Below the pieces are notes generated by a model, which did not search any database, was not told the DNA's origin, and worked only from the letters and a program-made list of their open reading frames with translations. A program made the position numbers and the translations under genes. From Clostridia bacterium (GTDB lineage: Bacteria; Bacillota_A; Clostridia; Oscillospirales; Butyricicoccaceae): 5,014 bases of DNA. The stretch is from the NCBI GenBank assembly GCA_017421885.1, contig JAFOHJ010000256.1, forward strand, positions 1 through 5,014, written 5' to 3'. Shown piece after piece: positions 1 to 4,683 of the stretch (the first letter of the stretch is position 1; each line of letters begins with the position of its first letter).

Positions 1-518
1 ACAAGGGCTGATATGGCGGCACACAGCCACATCATGGTGCGCCAGCCGTAGCTTTCGGTTATCAGGCCGCCCAGTGCAGGCCCAAATACGACAGCGCTGC
101 TGGATATGAGCATATACAGGGAAAAGCCGCCGGACAGCTTTTCTTTTGGGAACTCGGCGACAATATAGGCCAGTATTACGGGCGAGATGGCGGCGGTGCC
201 AATGCCTACGACGAAGCGGGCAGCCAGCATGAAGGCTAGACTGCCTGCCACAGCATTGAGGATATTGCCAATGGTGTATATCCCGATGCCTGCCAGCAGG
301 GTGAGGCGTCTGCCGAAGACATCGCCCAGTTTGCCGAGGATAGGGGCGCAGGCGGCAGCCGACATGGCCGTTGCGAGGGCGGTCCATGTGGTGTTGTTAT
401 AACCCAGCCCAAGGTCGCTGACGAAGGCGGGACCGAGCACGGTGGAAAAGCCGCCGACGATGCCTATAAGAAAGGCGGCGAGGCCATATGGGATGAAGCC
501 TTTTAGATATGATGGCAT
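1..518 (-). CDS. MFS transporter, drug:H+ antiporter-like, N-terminal part (C-terminus outside window)
   Basis: The reading frame starts with ATG at 518 and runs off the window edge, giving 172 residues of a protein whose family is usually 400-500 aa. A GGAGG sits at 525-529, six bases before the ATG. Five to six hydrophobic segments are visible, at about residues 8-30, 43-62, 73-92, 95-121, 133-155 and 160-172. The MFS motif A between segments 2 and 3 reads GKLGDVFGRR (62-71). A motif-B-like RFVVGIG lies at 101-107. GPALGG at 146-151, followed by YGWR, is the motif C ('antiporter motif') typical of DHA-type drug:proton antiporters. It is an inner-membrane secondary transporter, probably exporting a small molecule by proton exchange. 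The substrate cannot be told from this half. It lies 117 bases downstream of trpB2 on the same strand, but a terminator separates them. No good promoter is visible; a lone CATAAT at 549-554 is the best -10 candidate. Confidence 0.9.
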   Translation of the reverse strand, partial: MPSYLKGFIPYGLAAFLIGIVGGFSTVLGPAFVSDLGLGYNNTTWTALATAMSAAACAPILGKLGDVFGRRLTLLAGIGIYTIGNILNAVAGSLAFMLAARFVVGIGTAAISPVILAYIVAEFPKEKLSGGFSLYMLISSSAVVFGPALGGLITESYGWRTMMWLCAAISAL

Positions 519-522
519 ATTG

Positions 523-548
523 AACCTCCGGGTGTTTTACTGGAGGTT
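523..548 (-). promoter_or_regulatory. Inverted repeat covering the MFS gene ribosome binding site
   Basis: On the minus strand AACCTCC (548-542) is followed 12 bases later by its exact complement GGAGGTT (529-523). The second arm contains the Shine-Dalgarno sequence of the MFS gene. In RNA the seven-pair hairpin would hide the ribosome binding site. The pairing is seen directly; a regulatory effect is inferred, and the short stem with a 12-base loop may be only weakly stable. Confidence 0.4.
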
Positions 549-587
549 ATTATGGCTTGTTTTCGCCGGATTATTTAAAGCGGACAT

Positions 588-617
588 AAAAAGCTCTCTG
601 CATTTCTACAGAGAGCT
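588..617 (-). terminator. Rho-independent terminator of trpB2
   Basis: On the minus strand AGCTCTCTG (617-609) pairs perfectly with CAGAGAGCT (600-592) around an 8-base loop, and four T residues follow at 591-588. It begins 18 bases after the trpB2 stop codon. The position, stem and T-run fit an intrinsic terminator that separates trpB2 from the MFS gene. Confidence 0.85.
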
Positions 618-634
618 AAGGATAATTGGTTTTT

Positions 635-2008
635 TTATTTCATTTCGGGAAGTGTCGCGATCGACTTTGCGATTTCCTCATCCGAGGGGATATAGTCGCT
701 CATGTTGCCGTCGTGGAATTTCTCGTAAGCATAAAGATCAAAATAACCTGTGCCGGTCAGGCCGAACAGAATGGTCTTTTCCTCGCCGGTCTCCTTGCAC
801 TTCATGGCCTCGTCGATGGCCACCTTGATGGCATGCGAACTTTCGGGCGCAGGGAGAATGCCCTCAACACGGGCAAACTGCTCGGCAGCCTCGAACACCT
901 CGGTCTGCACCACTGAGCGGGCCTCCATAAGGCCGTCGGCATAAAGCTGAGAAAGGACCGAGTTCATGCCGTGGTATCTCAGGCCGCCTGCATGGTTGGC
1001 GGCAGGCATAAATCCGCTGCCCAGCGTATACATCTTTGAAAGGGGGCATACCCTGCCGGTGTCGCAATAGTCGTAAGCATAAACACCTCTCGTTAGGGTG
1101 GGGCAGGATGCCGGTTCAACAGCGATGAAGTGATAGTCAGCCTCTCCGCGCAGCTTTTCGCCCATGAAGGGAGAGATAAGTCCACCGAGGTTCGAGCCGC
1201 CGCCGGCACACCCGATGATGATGTCGGGCTTAATGCCGTATTTGTCCATGGCCGCCTTTGTTTCAAGGCCGATCACCGACTGATGCAGCAGCACCTGGTT
1301 GAGAACGCTGCCGAGGACATAGCGGTAACCCTCTGTGGTGGTAGCTTTCTCGACGGCCTCCGAGATGGCACAGCCAAGGCTTCCGCCTGTGCCGGGATGC
1401 TCCGCAAGGATCATGCGGCCCACCTCGGTGTCCATAGAGGGCGAGGGAGTGACCGATGCACCATAGGTGCGCATGACCTCGCGGCGGAAGGGCTTCTGCT
1501 CGTAGGAGACTTTTACCATGTATACCTTGCAGTCAAGGTCGAAGTAAGAGCAGGCCATCGAAAGGGCTGTACCCCACTGTCCGGCGCCGGTCTCGGTGGT
1601 AACGCCCTTGAGGCCCTGTTGTTTGGCATAATAGGCCTGAGCAATGGCCGAATTGAGCTTGTGGCTGCCCGATGTGTTGTTGCCCTCGAATTTATAATAT
1701 ATCTTTGCGGGGGTCTGGAGCTTCTTTTCGAGGCAATATGCCCTTACAAGGGGGGCAGGGCGGTACATTTTATAGAAATCGGCTATTTCTTTCGGGATGG
1801 GAATATATGCATCGGTGTCGTTGAGCTCCTGCAGGGCCAGTTCTTTGCAGAAGATCTGCGACAGCTGCTCGTGGGTCACAGGCTGCTGTGTTATGGGGTC
1901 AAGAAGGGGGGCAGGCTTGTTTATCATATCGGCCTTGAGGTTATACCATGCCTTGGGCATCTCGTCTTCGGAGAGATAGATCTTATAGGGAATAGCGTGT
2001 TCAGACAT
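635..2008 (-). CDS. trpB2: TrpB2-type tryptophan synthase beta-like PLP enzyme
   Basis: The 457-residue product belongs to the fold-type II pyridoxal-phosphate enzymes and matches the long TrpB-like (TrpB2) subgroup, which is about 430-460 aa against about 400 for TrpB1. It should join L-serine and indole to give L-tryptophan in the cytoplasm. Landmarks are SHKLN with the PLP lysine at K117, ETGAGQWG (139-146) with catalytic glutamate E139, the phosphate-binding glycine loop GCAGGGSN (266-273), EGILPAPESSHA (382-393) and GTGYFDLY (419-426). The W in ETGAGQWG, where TrpB1 has H, and the N-terminal extension (EDEMPKAWYN, 14-23) are TrpB2 traits. The frame stays open upstream to 2131, but ATG at 2008 is chosen: AGGAGA at 2022-2017 precedes it, and the upstream part is T-box terminator. 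No trpA or other trp gene is in view, so indole may come from elsewhere (scavenging, tryptophanase, or a distant TrpA). Transcription is controlled by the Trp T-box leader. Confidence 0.95.
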   Translation of the reverse strand: MSEHAIPYKIYLSEDEMPKAWYNLKADMINKPAPLLDPITQQPVTHEQLSQIFCKELALQELNDTDAYIPIPKEIADFYKMYRPAPLVRAYCLEKKLQTPAKIYYKFEGNNTSGSHKLNSAIAQAYYAKQQGLKGVTTETGAGQWGTALSMACSYFDLDCKVYMVKVSYEQKPFRREVMRTYGASVTPSPSMDTEVGRMILAEHPGTGGSLGCAISEAVEKATTTEGYRYVLGSVLNQVLLHQSVIGLETKAAMDKYGIKPDIIIGCAGGGSNLGGLISPFMGEKLRGEADYHFIAVEPASCPTLTRGVYAYDYCDTGRVCPLSKMYTLGSGFMPAANHAGGLRYHGMNSVLSQLYADGLMEARSVVQTEVFEAAEQFARVEGILPAPESSHAIKVAIDEAMKCKETGEEKTILFGLTGTGYFDLYAYEKFHDGNMSDYIPSDEEIAKSIATLPEMK

Positions 2009-2040
2009 AACAGTGGTCTCCTTTTTCTGTTTTGGGACAG

Positions 2041-2078
2041 AAAAAAACCTGCCCCATGCATTTTCTGCTGGGACAGGT
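2041..2078 (-). terminator. T-box attenuator terminator upstream of trpB2
   Basis: On the minus strand ACCTGTCCC (2078-2070) pairs with GGGGCAGGT (2055-2047), nine pairs including one G-U, followed by a run of seven or more T residues down to 2041. It lies 32 bases before the trpB2 start. Its left arm TACCTG can alternatively pair with CAGGTA just after the T-box sequence (around 2097-2092). This is the expected terminator/antiterminator switch. Confidence 0.9.
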
Positions 2079-2318
2079 AGAAATAACATATACCTGCGGT
2101 GCCACCCGGCTTGGCGCCTTACTGCGCCCACTTAGCGCGTACCATCATACGCCGACATTTTGTAACGGAGAGCCTGCTCCGGCTTGCATACTTGGCGATC
2201 ATGCCTTTCCTCTCGCCCTCGGAAGTCCATTGGGCCCATGCTCCTTCGCCGCGATCACACCATTCGCAGCTCTCTGAAGAAAGATCACACGAGCTTACTC
2301 ACTCTTCCTCAACGGTTT
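2041..2318 (-). promoter_or_regulatory. T-box riboswitch, tryptophan (UGG specifier)
   Basis: The minus-strand leader holds the T-box core GGGTGGCACCGC (2107-2096). Its TGGC bulge (2104-2101) can pair with the GCCA end of an uncharged tRNA having discriminator G73, as bacterial tRNA-Trp has. Upstream are the Stem I AG-bulge motif AGAGAG (2275-2270) and a distal-loop GGTGTGA (2261-2255). The specifier triplet reads TGG (2229-2227) in the context CAATGGACTTCCGAG, where T-box leaders carry their codon. UGG pairs with the tRNA-Trp anticodon CCA. Binding of uncharged tRNA-Trp should stabilise the antiterminator and let RNA polymerase continue into trpB2. The 5' end is set from the promoter and is approximate; the full Stem I fold was not computed. 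The downstream enzyme independently agrees with the Trp assignment. Confidence 0.93.
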
Positions 2319-2324
2319 GGTAAT

Positions 2325-2353
2325 ATAATAGAACTTATATAAGTAAAAGTCAA
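2325..2353 (-). promoter_or_regulatory. Sigma-70/SigA-type promoter of the T-box-trpB2 unit
   Basis: On the minus strand TTGACT (2353-2348) and TATTAT (2330-2325) are separated by 17 bases, matching five of six consensus positions in each box. Transcription would start near 2318, just before the T-box Stem I. Confidence 0.85.
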
Positions 2354-2357
2354 GAAA

Positions 2358-2398
2358 AAGTTTCGTAAAACGGCATTATTCCATGAAACAAGTTTCGT
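2358..2398 (-). repeat. Two 9-base direct repeats ACGAAACTT upstream of the trpB2 promoter
   Basis: ACGAAACTT occurs on the minus strand at 2398-2390 and again at 2366-2358, 32 bases apart, about three helical turns. The nearer copy ends five bases upstream of the -35 box. The distal copy also overlaps a small palindrome GAAAC-AA-GTTTC (plus strand, 2385-2396). The spacing and position are compatible with an activator site; the function is not known. Confidence 0.4.
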
Positions 2399-2424
2399 CA
2401 GAGTATTGATTTTGTCGGTATAAT

Positions 2425-2458
2425 GAAAAAATCCCCTCCGTCATGCGACAGAGGGGAT
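2425..2458 (-). terminator. Rho-independent terminator of the symporter gene
   Basis: On the minus strand ATCCCCTC (2458-2451) pairs exactly with GAGGGGAT (2438-2431). A further inner GTC/GAC pairing lies around an ATGC-type loop, and TTTTT follows at 2430-2426. It lies 11 bases beyond the symporter stop codon. Confidence 0.9.
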
Positions 2459-2469
2459 AAGTGATAGGT

Positions 2470-3807
2470 TTATCTGTTATAGACAGATGTATCCAGTTTG
2501 CCTTCGCTCTTGGCAACGACGATCGATGTAAGCGAGTCGCCTGTTACGTTGAGGGAGGTTACCAGCATCTCGATAGGACGGTTGATGGCGAGGATGAGTG
2601 CGTATGCAACCAGAGCCTGGTCGCCTGTGAAACCGACACCCGAGAGGATGGTGAAGAGGATGACGGCGCCTGCACCGGGAGCAGCAGGGGTGCCGATGCT
2701 GGCGATAAGGGCCAGTACCATGATGACTACCAGCTGGAATACCGAAACATCATAACCGCCGCAGCCTGCGATGAACAGGGTGGCAACGACCTGCATGATG
2801 GCTGTGCCGTCCATGTTTATGGTCATGCCGAGGGGAAGAACGAAGGAGGCAATCTGATGATCTACGCCCAGTTCGGTGGTTGTTGTCTCGAGATTGAGGG
2901 GCAGAGTAGCTGCGCTGGAAGAGGTGGAGAAGCCGAATACGATGACCTTGAAGACCTTCTTGATGAAGGTTATGGGGTTCAGCTTGCATACCAGCGAAGC
3001 ATAGAGGGGATAGCCGACAAACAGATATGTGAGCAGCAGACCTGTGCAGAGCAGGACATAGTTCATTGCGGGCTTGAGATAGTCGATGCCGTATGTGGCA
3101 AATGTACTGCAGAGCAGCATGAAGATGGCTGCAGGGCCGAACTTCTTTACTACAAAGCTGAGGAAGAGGACGACGATCTGGCTGACCTCTTCGCACAGGC
3201 GGAAGATGACACTGTCTTTGCCCTTGCCGAGCCTGTTGAGGCAGAGACCTACGACTACCGACAGGAAGACGATGCCGAGAACGGCATTGTTAACGCTGAA
3301 TGTAGCGCCGATATTGGAGGGGACGATGTCGAGAATGACCTTGAGGGGATTGGCGCCAGTTGAACCGGTAGCACCCTGAACACCTTCGATGTTAATGTCA
3401 AAAATGCCCAGATTGAAGCAGAAGAGGCTGATTGCACCTGCGAGGGTAAGAGCGATGGTTGTGGTCGTCATGAACCAGCCGATGGTCTTTGCAGAGATAC
3501 GGCCGAGTGTGGATGCCTCATTGATCTCACTGATGGCCATTACGACCGAAGTGAATACCATGGGGACGATAATGAGCTGGAGTGCGCGGATAAAGAGCTG
3601 GCCGCCGATGTAAAAGAGGCCGATGGAGCTTTCTGCGCCTGCTGCAGTGATGTCCTGGAACAGGATGTTGTTGATAGTTGCCCATGCAGCGCTGTCGCCG
3701 CCCAGCTTTTCTCTGATAGCCATAAATACAAGTCCGGCTGCGATACCGGCGATCATGGCGAAAAGCATGCTGAGAGCAAACTTGTTGTTGTCGTTAAGTT
3801 TCTTCAT
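2470..3807 (-). CDS. Sodium:dicarboxylate/amino acid symporter (DAACS/GltP family), atypical substrate site
   Basis: The 445-residue membrane protein has the family's usual length and hallmarks. The serine-rich hairpin 1 is FGFSTSSSAATLP (291-303), the TM7 sodium motif is NMDGT (331-335), hairpin 2 is IGTPAAPGAG (371-380), and the TM8 end is NVTGD (420-424), with N420 and D424 at sodium-site positions. FIRALQLIIVPMVF (72-85) is the conserved TM2 stretch. Such proteins are trimeric elevator-type importers driven by sodium or protons. Aligning TM8 with archaeal GltPh by eye, the arginine that holds the substrate side-chain carboxylate (R397 in GltPh) is V416 here, D390 is N409 and D394 is E413. 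The substrate may therefore not be aspartate or glutamate; a neutral amino acid, cystine-like compound or other acid is possible. The start at 3807 has AGGAG at 3820-3816, eight bases upstream. It has its own promoter and terminator, so it is a single-gene unit. Confidence 0.94.
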   Translation of the reverse strand: MKKLNDNNKFALSMLFAMIAGIAAGLVFMAIREKLGGDSAAWATINNILFQDITAAGAESSIGLFYIGGQLFIRALQLIIVPMVFTSVVMAISEINEASTLGRISAKTIGWFMTTTTIALTLAGAISLFCFNLGIFDINIEGVQGATGSTGANPLKVILDIVPSNIGATFSVNNAVLGIVFLSVVVGLCLNRLGKGKDSVIFRLCEEVSQIVVLFLSFVVKKFGPAAIFMLLCSTFATYGIDYLKPAMNYVLLCTGLLLTYLFVGYPLYASLVCKLNPITFIKKVFKVIVFGFSTSSSAATLPLNLETTTTELGVDHQIASFVLPLGMTINMDGTAIMQVVATLFIAGCGGYDVSVFQLVVIMVLALIASIGTPAAPGAGAVILFTILSGVGFTGDQALVAYALILAINRPIEMLVTSLNVTGDSLTSIVVAKSEGKLDTSVYNR

Positions 3808-3857
3808 TCTTCTGTCTCCTCACTTTTTATATTATTCGTTAATGCTCAAACGACCTA

Positions 3858-3886
3858 ATTATACAGGAGAAGAGTCGTAAATGCAA
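3858..3886 (-). promoter_or_regulatory. Promoter of the symporter gene
   Basis: On the minus strand TTGCAT (3886-3881) and a perfect TATAAT (3863-3858) are spaced by 17 bases. Transcription would start near 3851, leaving a 5' untranslated region of about 43 bases that contains the ribosome binding site. Confidence 0.85.
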
Positions 3887-3903
3887 ACATTTAACGTGAA
3901 AGA

Positions 3904-3924
3904 ATTATCAGAATATCTGATAAT
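3904..3924. promoter_or_regulatory. Perfect 9-3-9 palindrome, probable operator upstream of the symporter promoter
   Basis: ATTATCAGA and its exact complement TCTGATAAT flank a three-base centre. The centre at 3914 is about 63 bases upstream of the predicted symporter start site, a place where class I activators commonly bind. The block at 3903-3917 also matches 12 of 15 positions of the CodY box AATTTTCWGAAAATT. No T-run follows on either strand, so it is not a terminator. Which protein binds here is unknown. Confidence 0.5.
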
Positions 3925-3996
3925 CTATAAGACGAAATAGACAAAAATTTATTTAGTGCATTAAAGTGAATGGCATGCAAAAGGATAGAAAAACAT

Positions 3997-4031
3997 AAAA
4001 ACAGCACCCTCGTAATCGAGAGCGCTGTTTT
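3997..4031 (-). terminator. Rho-independent terminator of tRNA-Leu
   Basis: On the minus strand a 15-pair stem (4031-4017 with 4012-3998, including two G-U pairs) closes a four-base loop and runs directly into TTTTT. It begins two bases after the tRNA CCA end. Confidence 0.92.
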
Positions 4032-4033
4032 GT

Positions 4034-4116
4034 TGGTACGGGTAGTGGGACTTGAACCCACACGCTTGCGCACAGGAACCTAAATCCTGCGTGTCTGCCA
4101 ATTTCACCATACCCGC
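4034..4116 (-). tRNA. tRNA-Leu (anticodon UAG)
   Basis: The minus strand folds as a class II tRNA of 83 bases including an encoded CCA (4036-4034). The acceptor stem GCGGGTA (4116-4110) pairs with TACCCGT, with a G-U closing pair. The anticodon stem CAGGA/TCCTG closes the loop TTTAGGT, whose anticodon TAG (4082-4080) reads CUN leucine codons. A long variable arm TGCGCAAGCG follows, and the T arm contains GGTTCAAGTCC. A, the expected leucine discriminator base, precedes CCA. It is flanked by its own promoter and terminator. Confidence 0.96.
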
Positions 4117-4160
4117 ATTTATACTTAATTAGAGTATCATTATTTCTTGGTTTTGTCAAA
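4107..4160 (-). repeat. Duplicated promoter/tRNA-5'-end block, copy A (tRNA-Leu)
   Basis: This copy runs from TTTGACA to the tRNA bases GCGGGTATGG. It matches the block at 4412-4466 at 31 of the first 36 bases and at all of the last 10, with an 8-base against a 9-base segment between. The two copies are in the same orientation, 306 bases apart at their -35 boxes. Confidence 0.8.
4131..4159 (-). promoter_or_regulatory. Promoter of tRNA-Leu
   Basis: On the minus strand a perfect TTGACA (4159-4154) and an extended -10 TGATACTCT (hexamer TACTCT at 4136-4131) are separated by 17 bases. The tRNA 5' end lies 14 bases after the -10 box, leaving a short leader for RNase P to remove. Confidence 0.82.
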
Positions 4161-4175
4161 CCTGAAATGCTGACA

Positions 4176-4210
4176 TAAAAATAATGAGCCGTGGCATATC
4201 ACCGCGACTC
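4176..4210 (-). terminator. Probable terminator of the 53-codon gene
   Basis: On the minus strand GAGTCGCGG (4210-4202) pairs with CCACGGCTC (4194-4186) with one C-A mismatch and one T-G pair around a seven-base loop. It is followed by ATTATTTTTA. The T-run is interrupted, so termination may be partial and some transcripts could continue into the tRNA. Confidence 0.6.
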
Positions 4211-4239
4211 TTTGTGGTTTGCATTTAAGTAGTGAACGC

Positions 4240-4401
4240 TTAAAGCAGTGTCCACTCGAAGTTTTCGAACAAAAGTCGGCTGCCGACATCCACACCATCG
4301 GGCAGCAGGAACATTGCCACCTGATTTTCGATGCCATCGTCCGATGTCATATAGGCGTAATCACCATTGATCGTTTTTACTGTATAATAGATAGGATTCA
4401 T
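4240..4401 (-). CDS. Small hypothetical protein, 53 aa (DUF3006-like in layout)
   Basis: The frame starts at ATG 4401 and stops at TAA 4242-4240. GGAGG at 4413-4409 lies seven bases before the start, a promoter is present upstream and a probable terminator lies downstream, so this looks like a complete one-gene unit. The product begins MNPIYYTVKTINGDYAYMTS, then has VAMFLLPDGVDVGSRLLFEN and ends EWTLL. It is acidic, has no signal peptide or membrane segment, and reads as a series of short beta strands. The pattern 'I-x-G-D-Y-A ... LLP-x-G-x-x-x-G-x-x-L-x-F' resembles DUF3006-type small proteins of Bacillota, recognised by eye only. I cannot assign a function. Its promoter and 5' end appear to be copied from the tRNA-Leu locus just downstream. 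Confidence 0.75.
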   Translation of the reverse strand: MNPIYYTVKTINGDYAYMTSDDGIENQVAMFLLPDGVDVGSRLLFENFEWTLL

Positions 4402-4411
4402 GGTCTATCCT

Positions 4412-4466
4412 CCATACCCGCTAATGATTTTTAATCAGGGTATCATCATTTTTCGGTTTTGTCAAA
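4412..4466 (-). repeat. Duplicated promoter/tRNA-5'-end block, copy B (small gene)
   Basis: This copy carries the same TTTGACAAAACC start, TGATAC-CT extended -10 and ATTAA as copy A at 4107-4160, and ends in the same GCGGGTATGG. In copy A that ten-base sequence is the tRNA acceptor strand. Here its final GG is the first half of the GGAGG ribosome binding site of the 53-codon gene. Confidence 0.8.
4437..4465 (-). promoter_or_regulatory. Promoter of the 53-codon gene (tRNA-Leu promoter copy)
   Basis: On the minus strand TTGACA (4465-4460) and TACCCT (4442-4437, with an upstream TGA giving an extended -10) are spaced by 17 bases, as in the tRNA promoter. The likely start near 4430 gives a leader of about 30 bases. 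Confidence 0.75.
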
Positions 4467-4541
4467 TATGGAAAGTGGGTCTGAGCATTGATTTGCTGTT
4501 ACAATGTTATAAAAATACTGGGAAATTTCTATAAAATAATA

Positions 4542-4580
4542 TGGTATAAGGTTGCTTTTGGCAATTTCAAGATGTAAACT
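4542..4580 (+). promoter_or_regulatory. Weak promoter candidates for the surface-protein gene
   Basis: Two overlapping options exist: an extended -10 TGGTATAAG (4542-4550) with no good -35 box, and TTGCTT (4552-4557) with TAAACT (4575-4580) at 17-base spacing. Either would give an untranslated leader of about 100-130 bases. Neither is strong. Confidence 0.3.
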
Positions 4581-4592
4581 GTATTAAGTGGG

Positions 4593-4617
4593 TTTATGCT
4601 TACTGAAATAGCATAAA
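4593..4617 (+). other. Eight-pair hairpin in the leader of the surface-protein gene
   Basis: TTTATGCT (4593-4600) pairs perfectly with AGCATAAA (4610-4617) around a nine-base loop. A second, weaker pair GAATTG/CAATTC lies at 4626-4631 and 4646-4651. No T-run follows. They may be untranslated-leader structure or an operator half-site pair; the function is unknown. Confidence 0.35.
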
Positions 4618-4683
4618 GGCTAAGTGAATTGAATGATTTCAAAGCCAATTCTATGACTTTGTTACAGTAAGGAGGAATAATAA

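Noticed and set aside
1130..2080. A 316-codon open frame on the plus strand
   Set aside because: It is antisense to trpB2 and its T-box terminator over its whole length, matches no family I recognise, and lacks a ribosome binding site. It arises from codon bias of the opposite strand.
2009..2131. Upstream in-frame extension of trpB2 (41 extra residues)
   Set aside because: This stretch is the T-box antiterminator/terminator region. The ATG at 2008 has a proper ribosome binding site and begins the conserved family sequence.
2032..2323. Two short plus-strand open frames of 74-81 codons
   Set aside because: They overlap the T-box RNA leader on the other strand, whose structural motifs explain the sequence.
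2461..3363. A 300-codon acidic open frame on the plus strand
   Set aside because: It is wholly antisense to the symporter gene. Its odd Asp/Glu/Cys-rich composition is the mirror of the hydrophobic codons of a membrane protein, and there is no ribosome binding site.
3904..3924. Palindrome as a terminator
   Set aside because: No T-run follows the stem on either strand, and it lies upstream of a promoter rather than after a gene.
3891..4159. Minus-strand open frames running through the tRNA
   Set aside because: They read through the tRNA-Leu gene and its terminator and have no protein-like features.
4140..4337. A 65-codon minus-strand open frame and a 71-codon plus-strand frame (4219-4434) around the small gene
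   Set aside because: Neither has a suitable ribosome binding site. The 53-codon frame at 4240-4401 has a complete set of expression signals instead.
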